Of a stretch of 64,000 nt of DNA, positions 27,332 through 39,500 are shown piece after piece. Source of the DNA: Ifrita kowaldi (lineage: Eukaryota > Chordata > Aves > Passeriformes > Cinclosomatidae); assembly GCA_013398055.1 (NCBI GenBank), contig VZRS01001740.1:62001-126000 (forward strand), written 5' to 3'. The position numbers and the translations under genes are program-made. Position 1 is the first letter of the stretch, and each line of letters opens with the position of its first letter. Under the pieces are notes generated by a model that did no database searches, was not told the origin of the DNA, and saw nothing but the letters and a program-made list of their open reading frames with translations.

Positions 27332-27521
27332 ATGAGGCAGGTATCGGGAGGGGCGCTCCTCCTGGGGCTGATGGCTCTCCCAGCGGCGCTGGGACAGAGA
27401 AGCTCGGAAAGCCCTAAAAATAGCAACGAAACCTTTGCCATCGTCTCTTTCAAATGGGATCACGTCAAGGAACCGTATATCATTGCACTCTGGATACTTG
27501 TGGCCAGCTTGGCCAAAATCG
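27332..27521 (+). CDS. SLC9A3: SLC9A3 coding exon 1: start codon, signal peptide, first membrane segment
   Basis: Encodes residues 1-63 plus the first base of codon 64. The leader MRQVSGGALLLGLMALPAALG is hydrophobic with a plausible signal-peptidase site after Gly21. A short polar stretch with the N-E-T sequon (32-34) follows, then FKWDHVKEPYIIALWILVAS, the conserved start of the exchanger domain. The ATG was chosen because it is the first one in the readable part of the predicted 5' UTR, has a purine at -3, and puts the conserved domain in frame. The donor is g|gtgagt at 27522, a strong consensus. The N-terminal 40 residues are poorly conserved in NHE3, so start confidence rests on the leader and ATG context. 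Confidence 0.93.
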
Positions 27522-30500
27522 GTGAGTCCAGAGTTACATATTAATACATGTCCTCTCCCTTTCCCTTCCCCCTTGCCCTCTCCCATCCAACGTAAATGAA
27601 GAAAGCTTATCATAGGTCCGCTGACTCGTTTTCAGGGGGTTTACTGTACTCTGTCCTGATTTCATAATACTGCCCTCCACGGTGCTTAGCAGTGTGATTT
27701 TCCTCAGCCTCGAGGGGTTACCTAGTTCATTTTCACCGCCCGCGACTGTGGCTTCTGCATCTGACTCCTTGTAAACCCTTGCAATTCCTTGAGACCTTGC
27801 ATTCCTGTTGATCCCAGGAAAAACTTTTGTGCAAAAGTGAAACAGAAATCGGGCTTTATTGCTTACACAATACCTATTCCACTTTATGATATGCTTTTCT
27901 CCCGATTATGATTGTTAGCTATATCAGCTGGTAACATCAAAAATAAACACTGCAAACTACACATATGAACTCAGCGTTCTCTGCTTTGAAGTGCATTGCT
28001 GAATTAGTGAAAGAGCATAGTTTATAGAGAAAGGTAACATGTATTATCAGACCATCTGATACAAGCTTTAGAGCACCCAGAATTTTCTTCAAGAAATTGG
28101 AATAAGTGAAAAGCCAGGACTTAGCCTAGCTTCAGTGTAGTTTAAATGAATTTATATGAAGGCTCCAACTCTTGTGTTCTGAACTTTGTGACTTTTCCAA
28201 AAGCAATCTTGTATCAATAATGCAGTTTGCTGAACTAGAAAAGTCACTGTTTAATTGGAATGCGTTTTACTTGATTGATGCTATTACTTTCAGACCTTTT
28301 GCCTTTGGATCTAAAAACAGACGTCCAGTTTGGCTGACACTGTAAATGCCATTTCATTTTCAATAAATCTTTTCTATAATCAGTCTCATCTCAGAAGATC
28401 AGCCAAAAATCCTACTAAAGACTTTCCTGAACTTGTACTGTTAATACTAATTTGGTACCCCGGAATCACATTCCATGGATTTTTCATGCCACAGAGAATG
28501 AAAGATGTAAAAAAGTATACTTAGGTATATTCTGTCTAGCACATAAGATAAGCATAGTGAGACTTGTCTCCAAACCCAATTAAAGCATTTTAAAAATGAG
28601 CAGTATGTTGTTAGTAGGGGTGATATTGTACATCATTTTCCAGCAATGTTTGCATCTTGGGTTTTACTTGATGAACCGTAGATGCATAACTAATTACCTT
28701 TATCTGAACCTGTTTGACTACACCATGCAAATAGTCTGTCTTCAGACAGTTGCTGCATCACCTAGATTACATAAAAGACAACTATGTTTTAATTGACTTT
28801 TATTGATGAGTTATAGCAATTAGAAAGCTGGGGAAACCATGTACAGGAAAAAACTGACAACACTGACTACCTATAAAATTGTGCTGAATAACCTAATAAA
28901 CAGGCTGCTTGTTTGAACCTTCTCTTTGAGATAGATACTCTTCTAAGTAAGTATAGTAATTAAGGCCTTGTGCTATTTAGGCTTTGCTGTTCTGTACATG
29001 TGGCACAGTTGTACAGTGTAATATTAGTGGTGCACAACCATGTCTGTTTATGTCCAAAACCCGATGAACCTAAGAACAGGATAGTTAGATTGTACTATAT
29101 TCAAATTGCAATGGCCTGGATTGAGATTAATTGAGATTAAGATGAGCCATTTTACCATGAAGTCCTTGATATAAACTCTTGATAAAGCACTTATTGTCAG
29201 GAGCTGAGTGATGCTGATTCTGTTTTTAAATTCTGTGTACTTTTTCACAGCTGCAGAGAGCATGTCACTTATTAGTAGATCATACCTATCATCAGCTCCA
29301 TCGCTTTTCGTCCCTAAAGCTCTCAAGCTTTGTTCTTTTCTCTCTTTACATTTGTATTTGTGATCCTATACTACTCTGGACATGATTTCTGAAGAAGCAA
29401 TGGATAACTGCTGTATTCCCCTGAGAGCCTATGAATGCCTCAGCTTTTCCCACCAGTCACAAATAACACACAGAAAAGCAAGAATATGCACTCACTGTTC
29501 AACAGCTTCTTAATGAAGAAATCATGAAGGTGTTCATGTAAGTCTGTGAGAAATGGAACTGAAAAAATAGCTTTTCAGGCCTCTGTCTGCCTTGGTGTGT
29601 CAAGGGTTCTGGAAAGTAGGTCAGAAATCTATGAGAAGATTTTGAATTGCAAAAGCCCTATGCTGGATCAGAGAAGGTTTACAAATTCAAAAAGCAGACA
29701 GAAAAGAATCGAGAAAAAACATATTGAACATCTGTCCTTGGGTTTCTTTACTACCTGAAGGAGGGCAGCTGTAGTGGAGTCAAAACACTGATTTTGCTGT
29801 GGGTTTTTCAGCAGGGGAGGAGCTGTTCCTCTACATGCAAGCTCACTTCTCCATGGCTCCAGGGATTGGGAGAGTTATTTTACTGATGGATGATAGACAA
29901 GTGAGTTAGCTGAAAGTGTTCTAGGAATTGCAGCTGGTATCCCATCATAAATGTGTATGAGAATACTTTGCTTTCTCTTGAATTAGAATAGCCTTAGTGG
30001 TTTGGTGTTTATTTGGGTTTTTGTTATTTTTGGGGGTTTTTTTAGATTTGCTTTGTTTCATTTGTGTGGAAGTTCAGGTTTTTGTAAAAACCAAGTTTCA
30101 GTTCATGATGTTATATGACTGGGGGAAGCATTTTTGCATAAGGAGATTTTTGCAGACTTTCTGGGGCTTGATGTTCATGTTGTGTTCAAGGTATTCTGCA
30201 ACATAAATTATTGTATGTTAAATCTCATAAGTATCCCAAATACATGAAGAAGTGCCTAGTGTTTTGGGCTTTTGGAGAAGGAAACTGCTCTTTTAGTTTT
30301 AGTTTAGTCTAGTTTTTGGTCAACTCTAAATATTGCTACAAATGAAACTCTGGAAGAAAAGTCTTCATGCAGTTGGCTTTCATGCATTATAGAAAATAAA
30401 AAGTTTGTGCCTTCTATGAAACTTCTGATGCATCTTGGTCTACTGTTCTACATATTCTAATTTATTCGATTTGACTCTCTTCATCTGAAATATTTCAGCT

Positions 30501-33500
30501 CTTCATTCTTCCACTTCAAGTGGAGCATTCTTAAGGTTCACAATGTTCTACTTCGGCTAATGATCTTTATTTCCTCTTTTGATAGGCTCTCTTATCTCTA
30601 CAGAGGAGTATCCTTGTGGGATAGGGCCAATAAACTACTTACATGTGTAAATCTAAGACAGAAAAGCATCTTATCTACACGAAGAAGGTACATGAGGTAC
30701 AGCTGAGAACCGTCCTAGTGGACTTAGATGTCCACTTCCTGGTATTTCAGTATATCCAGATGAAATAAGCCATATGACTGAAAAAGAATAACCTCCAAAT
30801 GCATACATGTGTGCACTTATAGCTACAGACAGTACAGACATTTCCTACTGTAGCCCTGTGAGTAAAGGATGTGCCATTTTTAAACAACATGCTTACACAA
30901 TATAGTTCTGGTTTAAGATGAAAGACACTCGTACACTGACCAGACTCTCACGTGCTTTCTCAGTTCACTTGGCCATGTACTCTCCTTCTTTATATGTCTT
31001 TCACAGAACACATCTTGAAAATAACCTTTGAATAAACAGACACATAGAAGATACAAAGAGTATTTTGGCAGTAAAGTCTCTACAGAAAAAGATAGAAGTA
31101 GGTGGAAAATTAGAAAACTTTGGAAACAAGTAGAAGAAGGAAAGGAATAATGAGCTCAGAAGCTAAAAATGGCTAAGAGAAGAAATTTTTTAATGCTGAA
31201 CATTGCATGCCATTTTTGAGGGTATTTCTCAGGCCATATCAATTGCAAAAAGGCAAAAAAAAAAAGCAAAGAAAAAAAGCTTTCTATTTGGGGGATATCC
31301 AGTACAGGGTTCTATATGTGTTCAAAATCCTAGGAAACAGAGAGGGATTTTATTTATATCTTCATTGGAGATTATGTTGGGGAAATCATGAAATTTCCTT
31401 CTTGCAGTTTAAATCCTCTTGTGTACTGTGACATCTTTACAACATTTTTTCAACATTTTACAGAAGGATAGGTAATTGTCCCAAAGTAAAAAAAAAAACC
31501 CTACAAAGCAGTCTTTCTGTCTGTCTGGCCCCGTGGATTTGCTCAGTGTGTGCAGATAAGCAACTGGAAGAAACGGTGGGAGAGTGAGTGACTATGAACA
31601 GGAATGAGGAAGGGTACGCAGCCTTTTCATTTTCTGAATCAAACCTCCTGCCAACTGCTTTTTTTGATATAGGTTATGCTGAGTCTAAGAATGTCACAAA
31701 AGCTTTTTTTTTTTTTAAATTTATGTGTAGTTGCAAACAAATTCTAAAGGCTTTTATATTAGAAATTAAAAAGTGGGAGTGAAATTTGAATCCAGGACAG
31801 CTGGTAAATCTGTCTTCAGGGATACCACAATGCTTTGGAGGAGGGGAAGAAGTGATTCAATTAACAGTGAACAAACACTTAGGAGAAGGCTGATGAAGAT
31901 ACTGTGTCAGATGGACTTGTTGAGTCCACCAGCTCTTGAGACCTCAGGAGGACACGAGCTGCAGAGCACAATGCACCACTAAGCTTAGAGATATGGGTCT
32001 CCACAAACAGTCTAGTTTCTGCATGCCTGGGCTCCTTCACATTGTCTCAAACTACCCTGAGAAAGGAGCTCTTTAGAGTATTTTGTTAACACCAACAATT
32101 GCTGTGGAGAATTTTAAGCATGTTAGGGATGGGCTAGGGAAGGAACCGTGAAATGCAGGTCTAACCACTCATCTAATTTAGACTCCTGGGGCAATATTTT
32201 CTTTGAAGAAATCAATAACCCTCCCTCCAAAGCAAACTGTCAAAACAAAAGCCCATTTGACTCCAAAGTTTCTCCTCCTGGCACTCCAGCTACTGAAAAG
32301 TGTCAGTTACATAGAGAAAGTTATTTAGGGTATTGTTTTAATAAAATAAAAAAAGTGAGACCAGCTCTTCTGTTGGCAATTCTTCAGTAGATGACATCGT
32401 TAGGAACAAATGTCGAAGGATGCTTAGCAGAACCTTACTGGGTGTATTTAACTGAAAATGGAGTCAGAGATTGAAAGGTGACGATATCACCAGATCCTGC
32501 AAAGTTTAAACTGTCATGATTGTAGTGCTTGTTAAAAGCTGCTTTCATTAGCAAGTGATAATATGGAAAAAGTCTTTGCATTGTGACTTAGGACTTCTGA
32601 CTTGACTATCTTTCCTCATATCCTGACAAAGATAAGAAGGGAAAATGGCATCTTCTACCTTTATTGTGAAGTCAGTAGAAGCTGAAACAGGTTAGCGCAC
32701 TTAGAACAGAGGCACATGCATTTCCTCCTCGGATACACATAGAAACACTATAAAACTGCACTGGCAACTGTTATATATCTGCGGTGTCTTCATGTTTGTA
32801 AGATGCTGTTATTTCCTTTTGCAAAGTTCTGTTTAGAATACCTGTGAGCTAGGAATGTTAAGTACTGCAAAATCTCTCTTCTTAAGAATAACCTTTTGCA
32901 TCTAACATTTTATATGTTTTAGGCAGCTGAAAAGAACATTTCCAACATAGAATAATAGCTTTGCATTTCCAATGGTGGGAACAACTGTGTGAGCCTTTTT
33001 TAAATTAAATTTATCATCTATAAGTGACTGCCTATTCTCACATTTTATTTCCATTTTACTCTTGTGCCTTACTCATCCTTTTCCTGTACTTCCTGTCTCC
33101 CTGTAACACACATCTATCTTCTTCCCCCTCCCCCTCCGAGTCTTCCAAGTCTCAAGTCTTAATTATTTAGAGCAGGGAAGAAGATATCAGGATAGTATAA
33201 TTTGACAAGATTCAGATTACATCCCCTGACGAATAGCAAATGTACAATGGCAACTTGTGTGAATTACATAAGAAAACAATGGCATTTTGAGAATGGCCCT
33301 GAATTGAATACAGTTCAGGCATGCATACCTAAGAAAGGATCTCTGCCATCAATTACTTTCAGGCACCTGTGTGCAAAGTGCTAGGCGTTCTCTGCAGAAC
33401 AATGGAATCCTTTTAATATTGTAGTCTTAGGATTGTTGAAACCATTGATTTACTGTCTTCAGAGCTAAAGCCACTTATTACCAAGAGTGATCTACAAACC

Positions 33501-36500
33501 CCCGAAGTAACTGTAAATCTCTCATGTGGTAATGCAGCAGACCACAGCCCCGCTAGAAATGAGGGCAAGCAGAAGACCCTTTCAGGTGTACAGAGGTTCT
33601 TCAAGTGAAAGGCTTTGGAGGTCCCCCTTCGTTTTTGTGGACCTTTGTGTGTTAGACAGCTGGTAGTGGAAATCCTGAAGTATTACTTTGTTTGACACTT
33701 ACAACCAAAAGCCCGTCAAAAATCAGTAGTTTTACCACAGGCTTGCTTTAAGAAATGTCTGGAATCCAACTAAAAGAGTTCTTTCCCCGGTATTTACCAC
33801 AGTTTTAATTCCTCTGAATTAAAGGGGTAATGGATTACTGAGTTATTTTGTATCTTTTGTATGGCTCGCTCTATTCCAAGATGAAATGTTGAGTCCAAAG
33901 TCATGGAAGAATATTTCTTATCTAAGTATTCTTTTGTTCTTTCAGAAAAATGTCTCTGATGTTTCTCTTCCTTCTGCAGCAGTGCAGTTAAACTGATGGC
34001 CTGAAGAACTAGAGGCTTTAATTGTTATTCAGGTTGTTGACAAGTGGCAATCATTTAAAACTAAAGACCATTAAAACAGTCTTGGTAAACCACAGAGCGT
34101 GGTGGGTTGGCTGTGTTGCAATATTTTGTTTCCTTTTGTAAAGCAATTTGCAGAGTATTTACCCCTGTGGAAGGAGTGACTTGATACCCAATTGGCTGCT
34201 ATGTAAAGCACTGTAAAGTCATAAATACTGAAACTACAGGCTGACAAGGAAGATCTGACCAAGATGGAATGCAAGACATCAAGTGGAAACACTTTTAATT
34301 AAGGCACGAATATTTAATGTTCATTCGTGGAAGAAGAAAACAGGAAGGTATTCTGAAAGGCCTGCACAATAACTGGGGCTTTAATTAGTTGGATCTGGAG
34401 AGTTTTCTCCTTCCAATAACTGAAAATAGAAGCAGTAATTCTGGATTCACTAAAATGTGCCTAGGAGAGAAGTTCCATTTTTATCTATTGAAAGAAAAAA
34501 ATGCCTTGATTTTTGTCAAAGCCAAATGTGACAGTAGCAGTAGTCACACACCAGGGAAGAAAATCTCAGTGTAGATTGTAGACTGATTTTCAAAAACATG
34601 TGGCTATGATTCTTTCTGCTTCAATTACGTATATAAAATGGGGAAAAAAGTTTAAACTAGAAGATTTATGGATTCAGCCAGTCTCATAAATTGAGCTTTG
34701 AGGAAAATACTAAATATTAAGAAGACAGTAGATGTCTTGAGACAGTAAGATTTCACAATGAAAATCTCCCAGGTGCAAACAGATTGTAAACTGAGGGAGA
34801 GATTTTCTAGCTCCTTTATTAAAATTAATATTGTTAAATTGGTTTGGTGATATAATAATATTCCAGGGACCAGGTGATACCAGTTGGTATAAGATGGCTT
34901 TATGTTAGTGTTATGTTATGTTAATGTTAATATTGATGCACTAACAGTTGAACTGGAGATAGAGTTGAGTTGTTATGTGATCATACGTAAAACTAAATAT
35001 CAATATAGTATGGAGATACTACAATCCTCCTACACCAGTGAAATATCAAAACTGGTGAATATTTAGATGTAGTTTTTCAGACCTTGGCAGGTTAAATATA
35101 TGTTTAGGAAATTAAGTTAATAAATGTTATTTAGTCGTTTAAGTGGTCAAATATTCATTCCAGAATGACTGAAGCAATCTTTGAATGCTTAGTCTTCTGT
35201 CTATGCATAGTCTAGAGTTTAAAGTGCTCTAAGACCTGGTTTGAATTTAACCAGATTTTCTACTGAAATTGTTCTGGCCCTAAGCTATTCCACCCTATTT
35301 AGTTCTGGGAATGAGTTTGGGACAGTAGTGAACTGGGGAGAACTGTTGGGTACTGGGTCTCCTATAGAGTTCACAGAACCACAGACTGGTTGAAGTCGCA
35401 AGGCGCAACATCGGGTCCTATGCTCCAGCTCACCCAGAGTGGCCTACAGTTCATTGCCCAGGATCATGTCTAGACAACTTTTGATTATTTTCAAGGGTGG
35501 AGACTCCACAATCCTTCTCAGCAACCTGTGCCAGTGTTTGGCTACCCTCACACCTCTGCCAAGCTCCTCTTCAGCTGGGTGGCCCCCTGCATATACTGCT
35601 GTGGGGTGTTGATCCTCATCAGGTGCAGAACTTTGCACTTCTCTTTGCCAAACTTTACAAGGTTCCTGTCACCTCATTTCTCCAGCCTGTCAAGGTCCCT
35701 CTGGATAGCAGCCCAACCCTCGGGCCCATCAGCCACTCCTCCCAAATTTGTGTCATCAGCCCAGTTGTTGAGGGTACTCTCTACCACATCATTCAGATCA
35801 TTAGTGAAGATGTTAAACAGGACTGGGCTCAGCACAGACCCCTGGGGTTCACCTCTAGTTACCAGCCTCCAGCTATACTTTGCACCACTGATCACCACTC
35901 TCAAGGTCTGTCCATTCATCCAGTTTTCAATCCACCCCATTGTCTGTCCATCCAGACCCTACAGCAACAGCCTGAGGCTGTTCTGGGAGGCAGCATCAAA
36001 GGCCTCATTGACGGCTCATTAGACACTCGTCAGGCACTCCTCTCCCCTCATCTTCCAGGTGCATCACTTCATTGCAGAATGTTATCAGGTTAGTCAAGAG
36101 CTTTCATGTAGTGAACCATGCTGACTAGTCCTGAGAAATTTCTTGTCCTTCATGTGTCTGTTTACAGAATTAGTTACTCTACCAGTTAGAGCTGCAGATC
36201 CTTGGATTAGCAGTGGTCATACATGGATGGACCTTTATCTACATCTTACTTGGTCAAAGAAAGCAACGTTTCTCTATGCAGTTGGTATACTTTGGTTAGC
36301 TGGTACCAAATTGCACACTACAGAGAAGAATGCATGGTGACTGTATAGTGGCCACAATGGGCATGCCATCATGAATTAAAGAAAGGAATGACAAGGTACC
36401 AGCATAAAGTTTATCTCTCCTCTAAGCTAGGCACTTTCTGATCAGAGTGGCTTCAATTTTCTGTTATGAATGGCTTTCACTCATATGTCACTCACCCTTC

Positions 36501-39500
36501 TGCCTTCTCTTAGCTGAGATGCAGTGTGAGTTTCATCTCTTATTTTAGCCAAAGCATTCTCCAGGATGAACTGATATTCTACTCAGTAGTATTACTTGGT
36601 GGGAACATGCAGTGAGATCTGTTAACTGGTAGTACCAAGCTCAAGCAGCAGCTAAATGAGTCAGCAGGAACATGTGTAAACTCGGAGGTGGTGCTTGTAG
36701 TGTACCCTATTTCCTACAAATCTCTCTCCTGCACACAAGCTGTATGCCAGAAAAGCACACCTCTGTGGTTCTCCTCTGTACGATGCAGCTACTACTTCTG
36801 CGTCTTCCACTTGCAACACTGGCACTTTGGAACCTCATCTCAGTTTGTCCATTTTTAATAGGATTTTTCTCAAGAAGACTGCCTTTGTCCTTCTAAAAAA
36901 AGAACCCTAAATTTATGGCCAAAATGGTCTTTTATTCCTTCCCAAAATGATATTCATTTGGCTAACTTCATTTCTCTTCACAAAGACTGTGAAAACTCTG
37001 ACTCTGAGTAGGAGGGCGTTTCAGCTATTGAACTGGTATTTTGTCAAGAAACATTATTGAATTGTAGATAAAGATATTTTGAACTCAGTTACTTGCTCGG
37101 ATTAGCTGCCGTGGATGATCATTAGTGGAGGATAGTGCATTATTTTCTAAGTAGAACTATTGCTTAAATGCTGTGTTTATTCTCATCTTTCTCCATTGCT
37201 TCACTTGCTACCACAGAAGCCACATAGAAAAGCAATTACAGATAACTTTATAGGCAAACAACTAATTTAAGTTGCATGCACAACCTTTCTGGTGTAACAA
37301 GCTGAGTAGGATAGTCTACATCTAAAAGAATGAACACTTTCGAACTGAGCAGTGCCCTGATCAATAATGAAAAAGGTAGGATAAAAGGTATGAGAAGGGC
37401 AGGATGGAAGTAACAGATGAGGGTGCTTTTATGTAAGCATAAAAACGTTGGAATTAGATTGTGAAAGAACCAGGAAAAGAGCAGAAAAAATCTCCATATT
37501 TACATTCAAAGCCTAAGAAATATGTAAATATATTAATTAAATTCTCAATTTCTGTTGCTTTGTTACCACAAAGAAGATAAGCATTTGACTATCATTAAAG
37601 GTTTTCTGTTAAAATATCTTCTATTCATTGAAAGGATTTTGTCATAAACTATTGCCTGAAAGATTCTATCAAGATGTCCATTAATCATAATGTCTTACTT
37701 GAGTTAACAGTGTAATATTTTTGGGACTTTTCTCTGTAGAGCTTCGAGAGGATTTTGCTTTTTCTCTTGGGCAATCTGTCCTCAGGAGGACTCATGCAGT
37801 AGCTCTACATGCTGTCCTGTGGAGTACAGTGTATCTGCTGTACAGGCAGCATTTCTTAGACAAGATGAATAGGCAGCATCAATTTTTTCAGCTCAGTGTT
37901 ATGCTAAGTATTCCTTCAAATGAGGGAGCCACCCTTTTATCTGCTCCCAGTGATTCTATAAATCTTCTGGGCTATTTGATGTTGGATCTGCCAATTGCTG
38001 CATGGAGCAAAGTCTCATGATTCAAGGCAAGAATAAAAAATAGGTTAGTAGCTCACTCAGGCCAGATGTCTAAGTGGTTGTGTAGCATCTATAACAGAGC
38101 CTGAAACTTGTAGTGAAAACTTACATTGCTTATGAAGTGTCTGGAAAAAGAAGGCTAGTTTTGTTACTTTCTCCTTGACAAAATTTAGGAAAAAAGTCAA
38201 CACTCCTTCAAAATTTTTATTAGAAATAAAGAACATAGCAAGTTCAGAAACTTCAATTTATTTTTTTTCAATATGATAGATACAGCACTGAAGTCCGTGA
38301 AAAATAAAATTTTGTAATTCTCCTTCTCCCTTCCCTGCTCAAGTTAATTCAATCCATTTGATTGAATCTGCTCTGAGGGTGAGGTTATTACAATTTGCAC
38401 GAGCTTAAATAAAAAGGGCTGTCACATTTACCATGGACTTAAGGAGAGCAGCAATTCCTTAGTACATAATACATTAATCTTATTTGAACCTTATGTTCCC
38501 TAGCCTTTCAGTAAACAGAAGTACATCTTGTTTTCATGTCTTGAATACTAGTACTGAAGAAAATGGTAATTAAGGGAAAAGCTAAAGCTTTTTTGAGCCA
38601 AAATTATTACTTTCGGGCACTCAATAAAGCATCTTAATTCTTCAGCCTTTCTTAAGGAATTCAACATAGTTGACCTTACTAAAAACCATAATTTTTAACG
38701 CATGTTCACTTGAATAATGCTGTTTGGCATTTGAAAGTATGAGGATTTAAAAACAGCAGGAGGAAGTATGAAGTTTCCTTCTGTTTATTGTGTTTTATGA
38801 GTAAAGATTAAAAGCAGTCCAAGATAACCCTGCCACTGCAATTGGAAATTCAGCTTGTGTGTGGGTACTGAAGCACTTGTGTCAGGAAAGACCTACGCAA
38901 ATGTAAGGGGGAATGGTCTAATAGTTTCCTCTTGCTGCCTGGTGTAGCATGTGTTGTCTGTTGTATTTTGGAGGGCCCCAATGTGTTGAAAGTCAATAGA
39001 ATCTTGCCTTTATGTCCTCATGTAATAAATGCTTTCTGATTACAGGGGGGCGGAGTAGTACTACAGCCAATGGTAGGGTTTCTGCTGTAGTGCCTAAAAC
39101 ACAGAGGCATGGATTCAGCCAGGACAGGGTTAATTTTCACAGTAGCCAGGAGGGGCATGGCTAGGAGGTGATTCTCTACCCCTCCTGTCATTTTCTGGGG
39201 AGGGTGGGAGGGTTTCCACTTTGGGTTGGGTTGTGAGGCAGAGGGAGGGTTGGGGTATTGCCAGGGGTTTTGTGAGAGGGGTGGGCGAGATCATGCGAAT
39301 CAGTCATCTTTTTTCTTGTACTGCTCTGTCATTAGTATTGTTCCTTGTCTTATTTTATTGTTGCTTCTAGTAAATTGTTCTTATCTCGATCTGTGCTCTT
39401 TCCCTTTTGTGCCTCCAAGTGTCCTCTCCAGCTTGCCACGGGGGGAAGGAGGATTGGGGAGCGGGGGAGCCAGCGAGTGGCAGCGTGGTTTGGAGAGTCT

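Larger units (their letters stand above)
26660..27380. promoter_or_regulatory. SLC9A3: CpG island covering the SLC9A3 promoter, 5' UTR and start of exon 1
   Basis: GC content and CpG frequency rise sharply from about 26660 (many gcgg, ccgc and gccg strings) and fall just after the start codon; no other stretch in the window is comparable. This is the usual signature of a vertebrate 5' end. A 13-bp motif agagcctgcggcc is repeated in tandem at 26860-26885. The island contains a 22-N gap. It keeps long frames open on both strands, including a 416-codon minus-strand frame, because stop codons are rare in such sequence; I do not read these as genes. Confidence 0.85.

Noticed and set aside
26363..27613. 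416-codon open frame on the minus strand
   Set aside because: It runs antisense through the CpG island and across the gap; GC-rich sequence lacks stop codons, composition is Arg/Ala/Pro-rich with no domain, and the sense strand holds SLC9A3 exon 1.
35497..36093. 198-codon plus-strand open frame
   Set aside because: It is the antisense of a CR1 reverse-transcriptase fragment; the minus-strand reading is the meaningful one.
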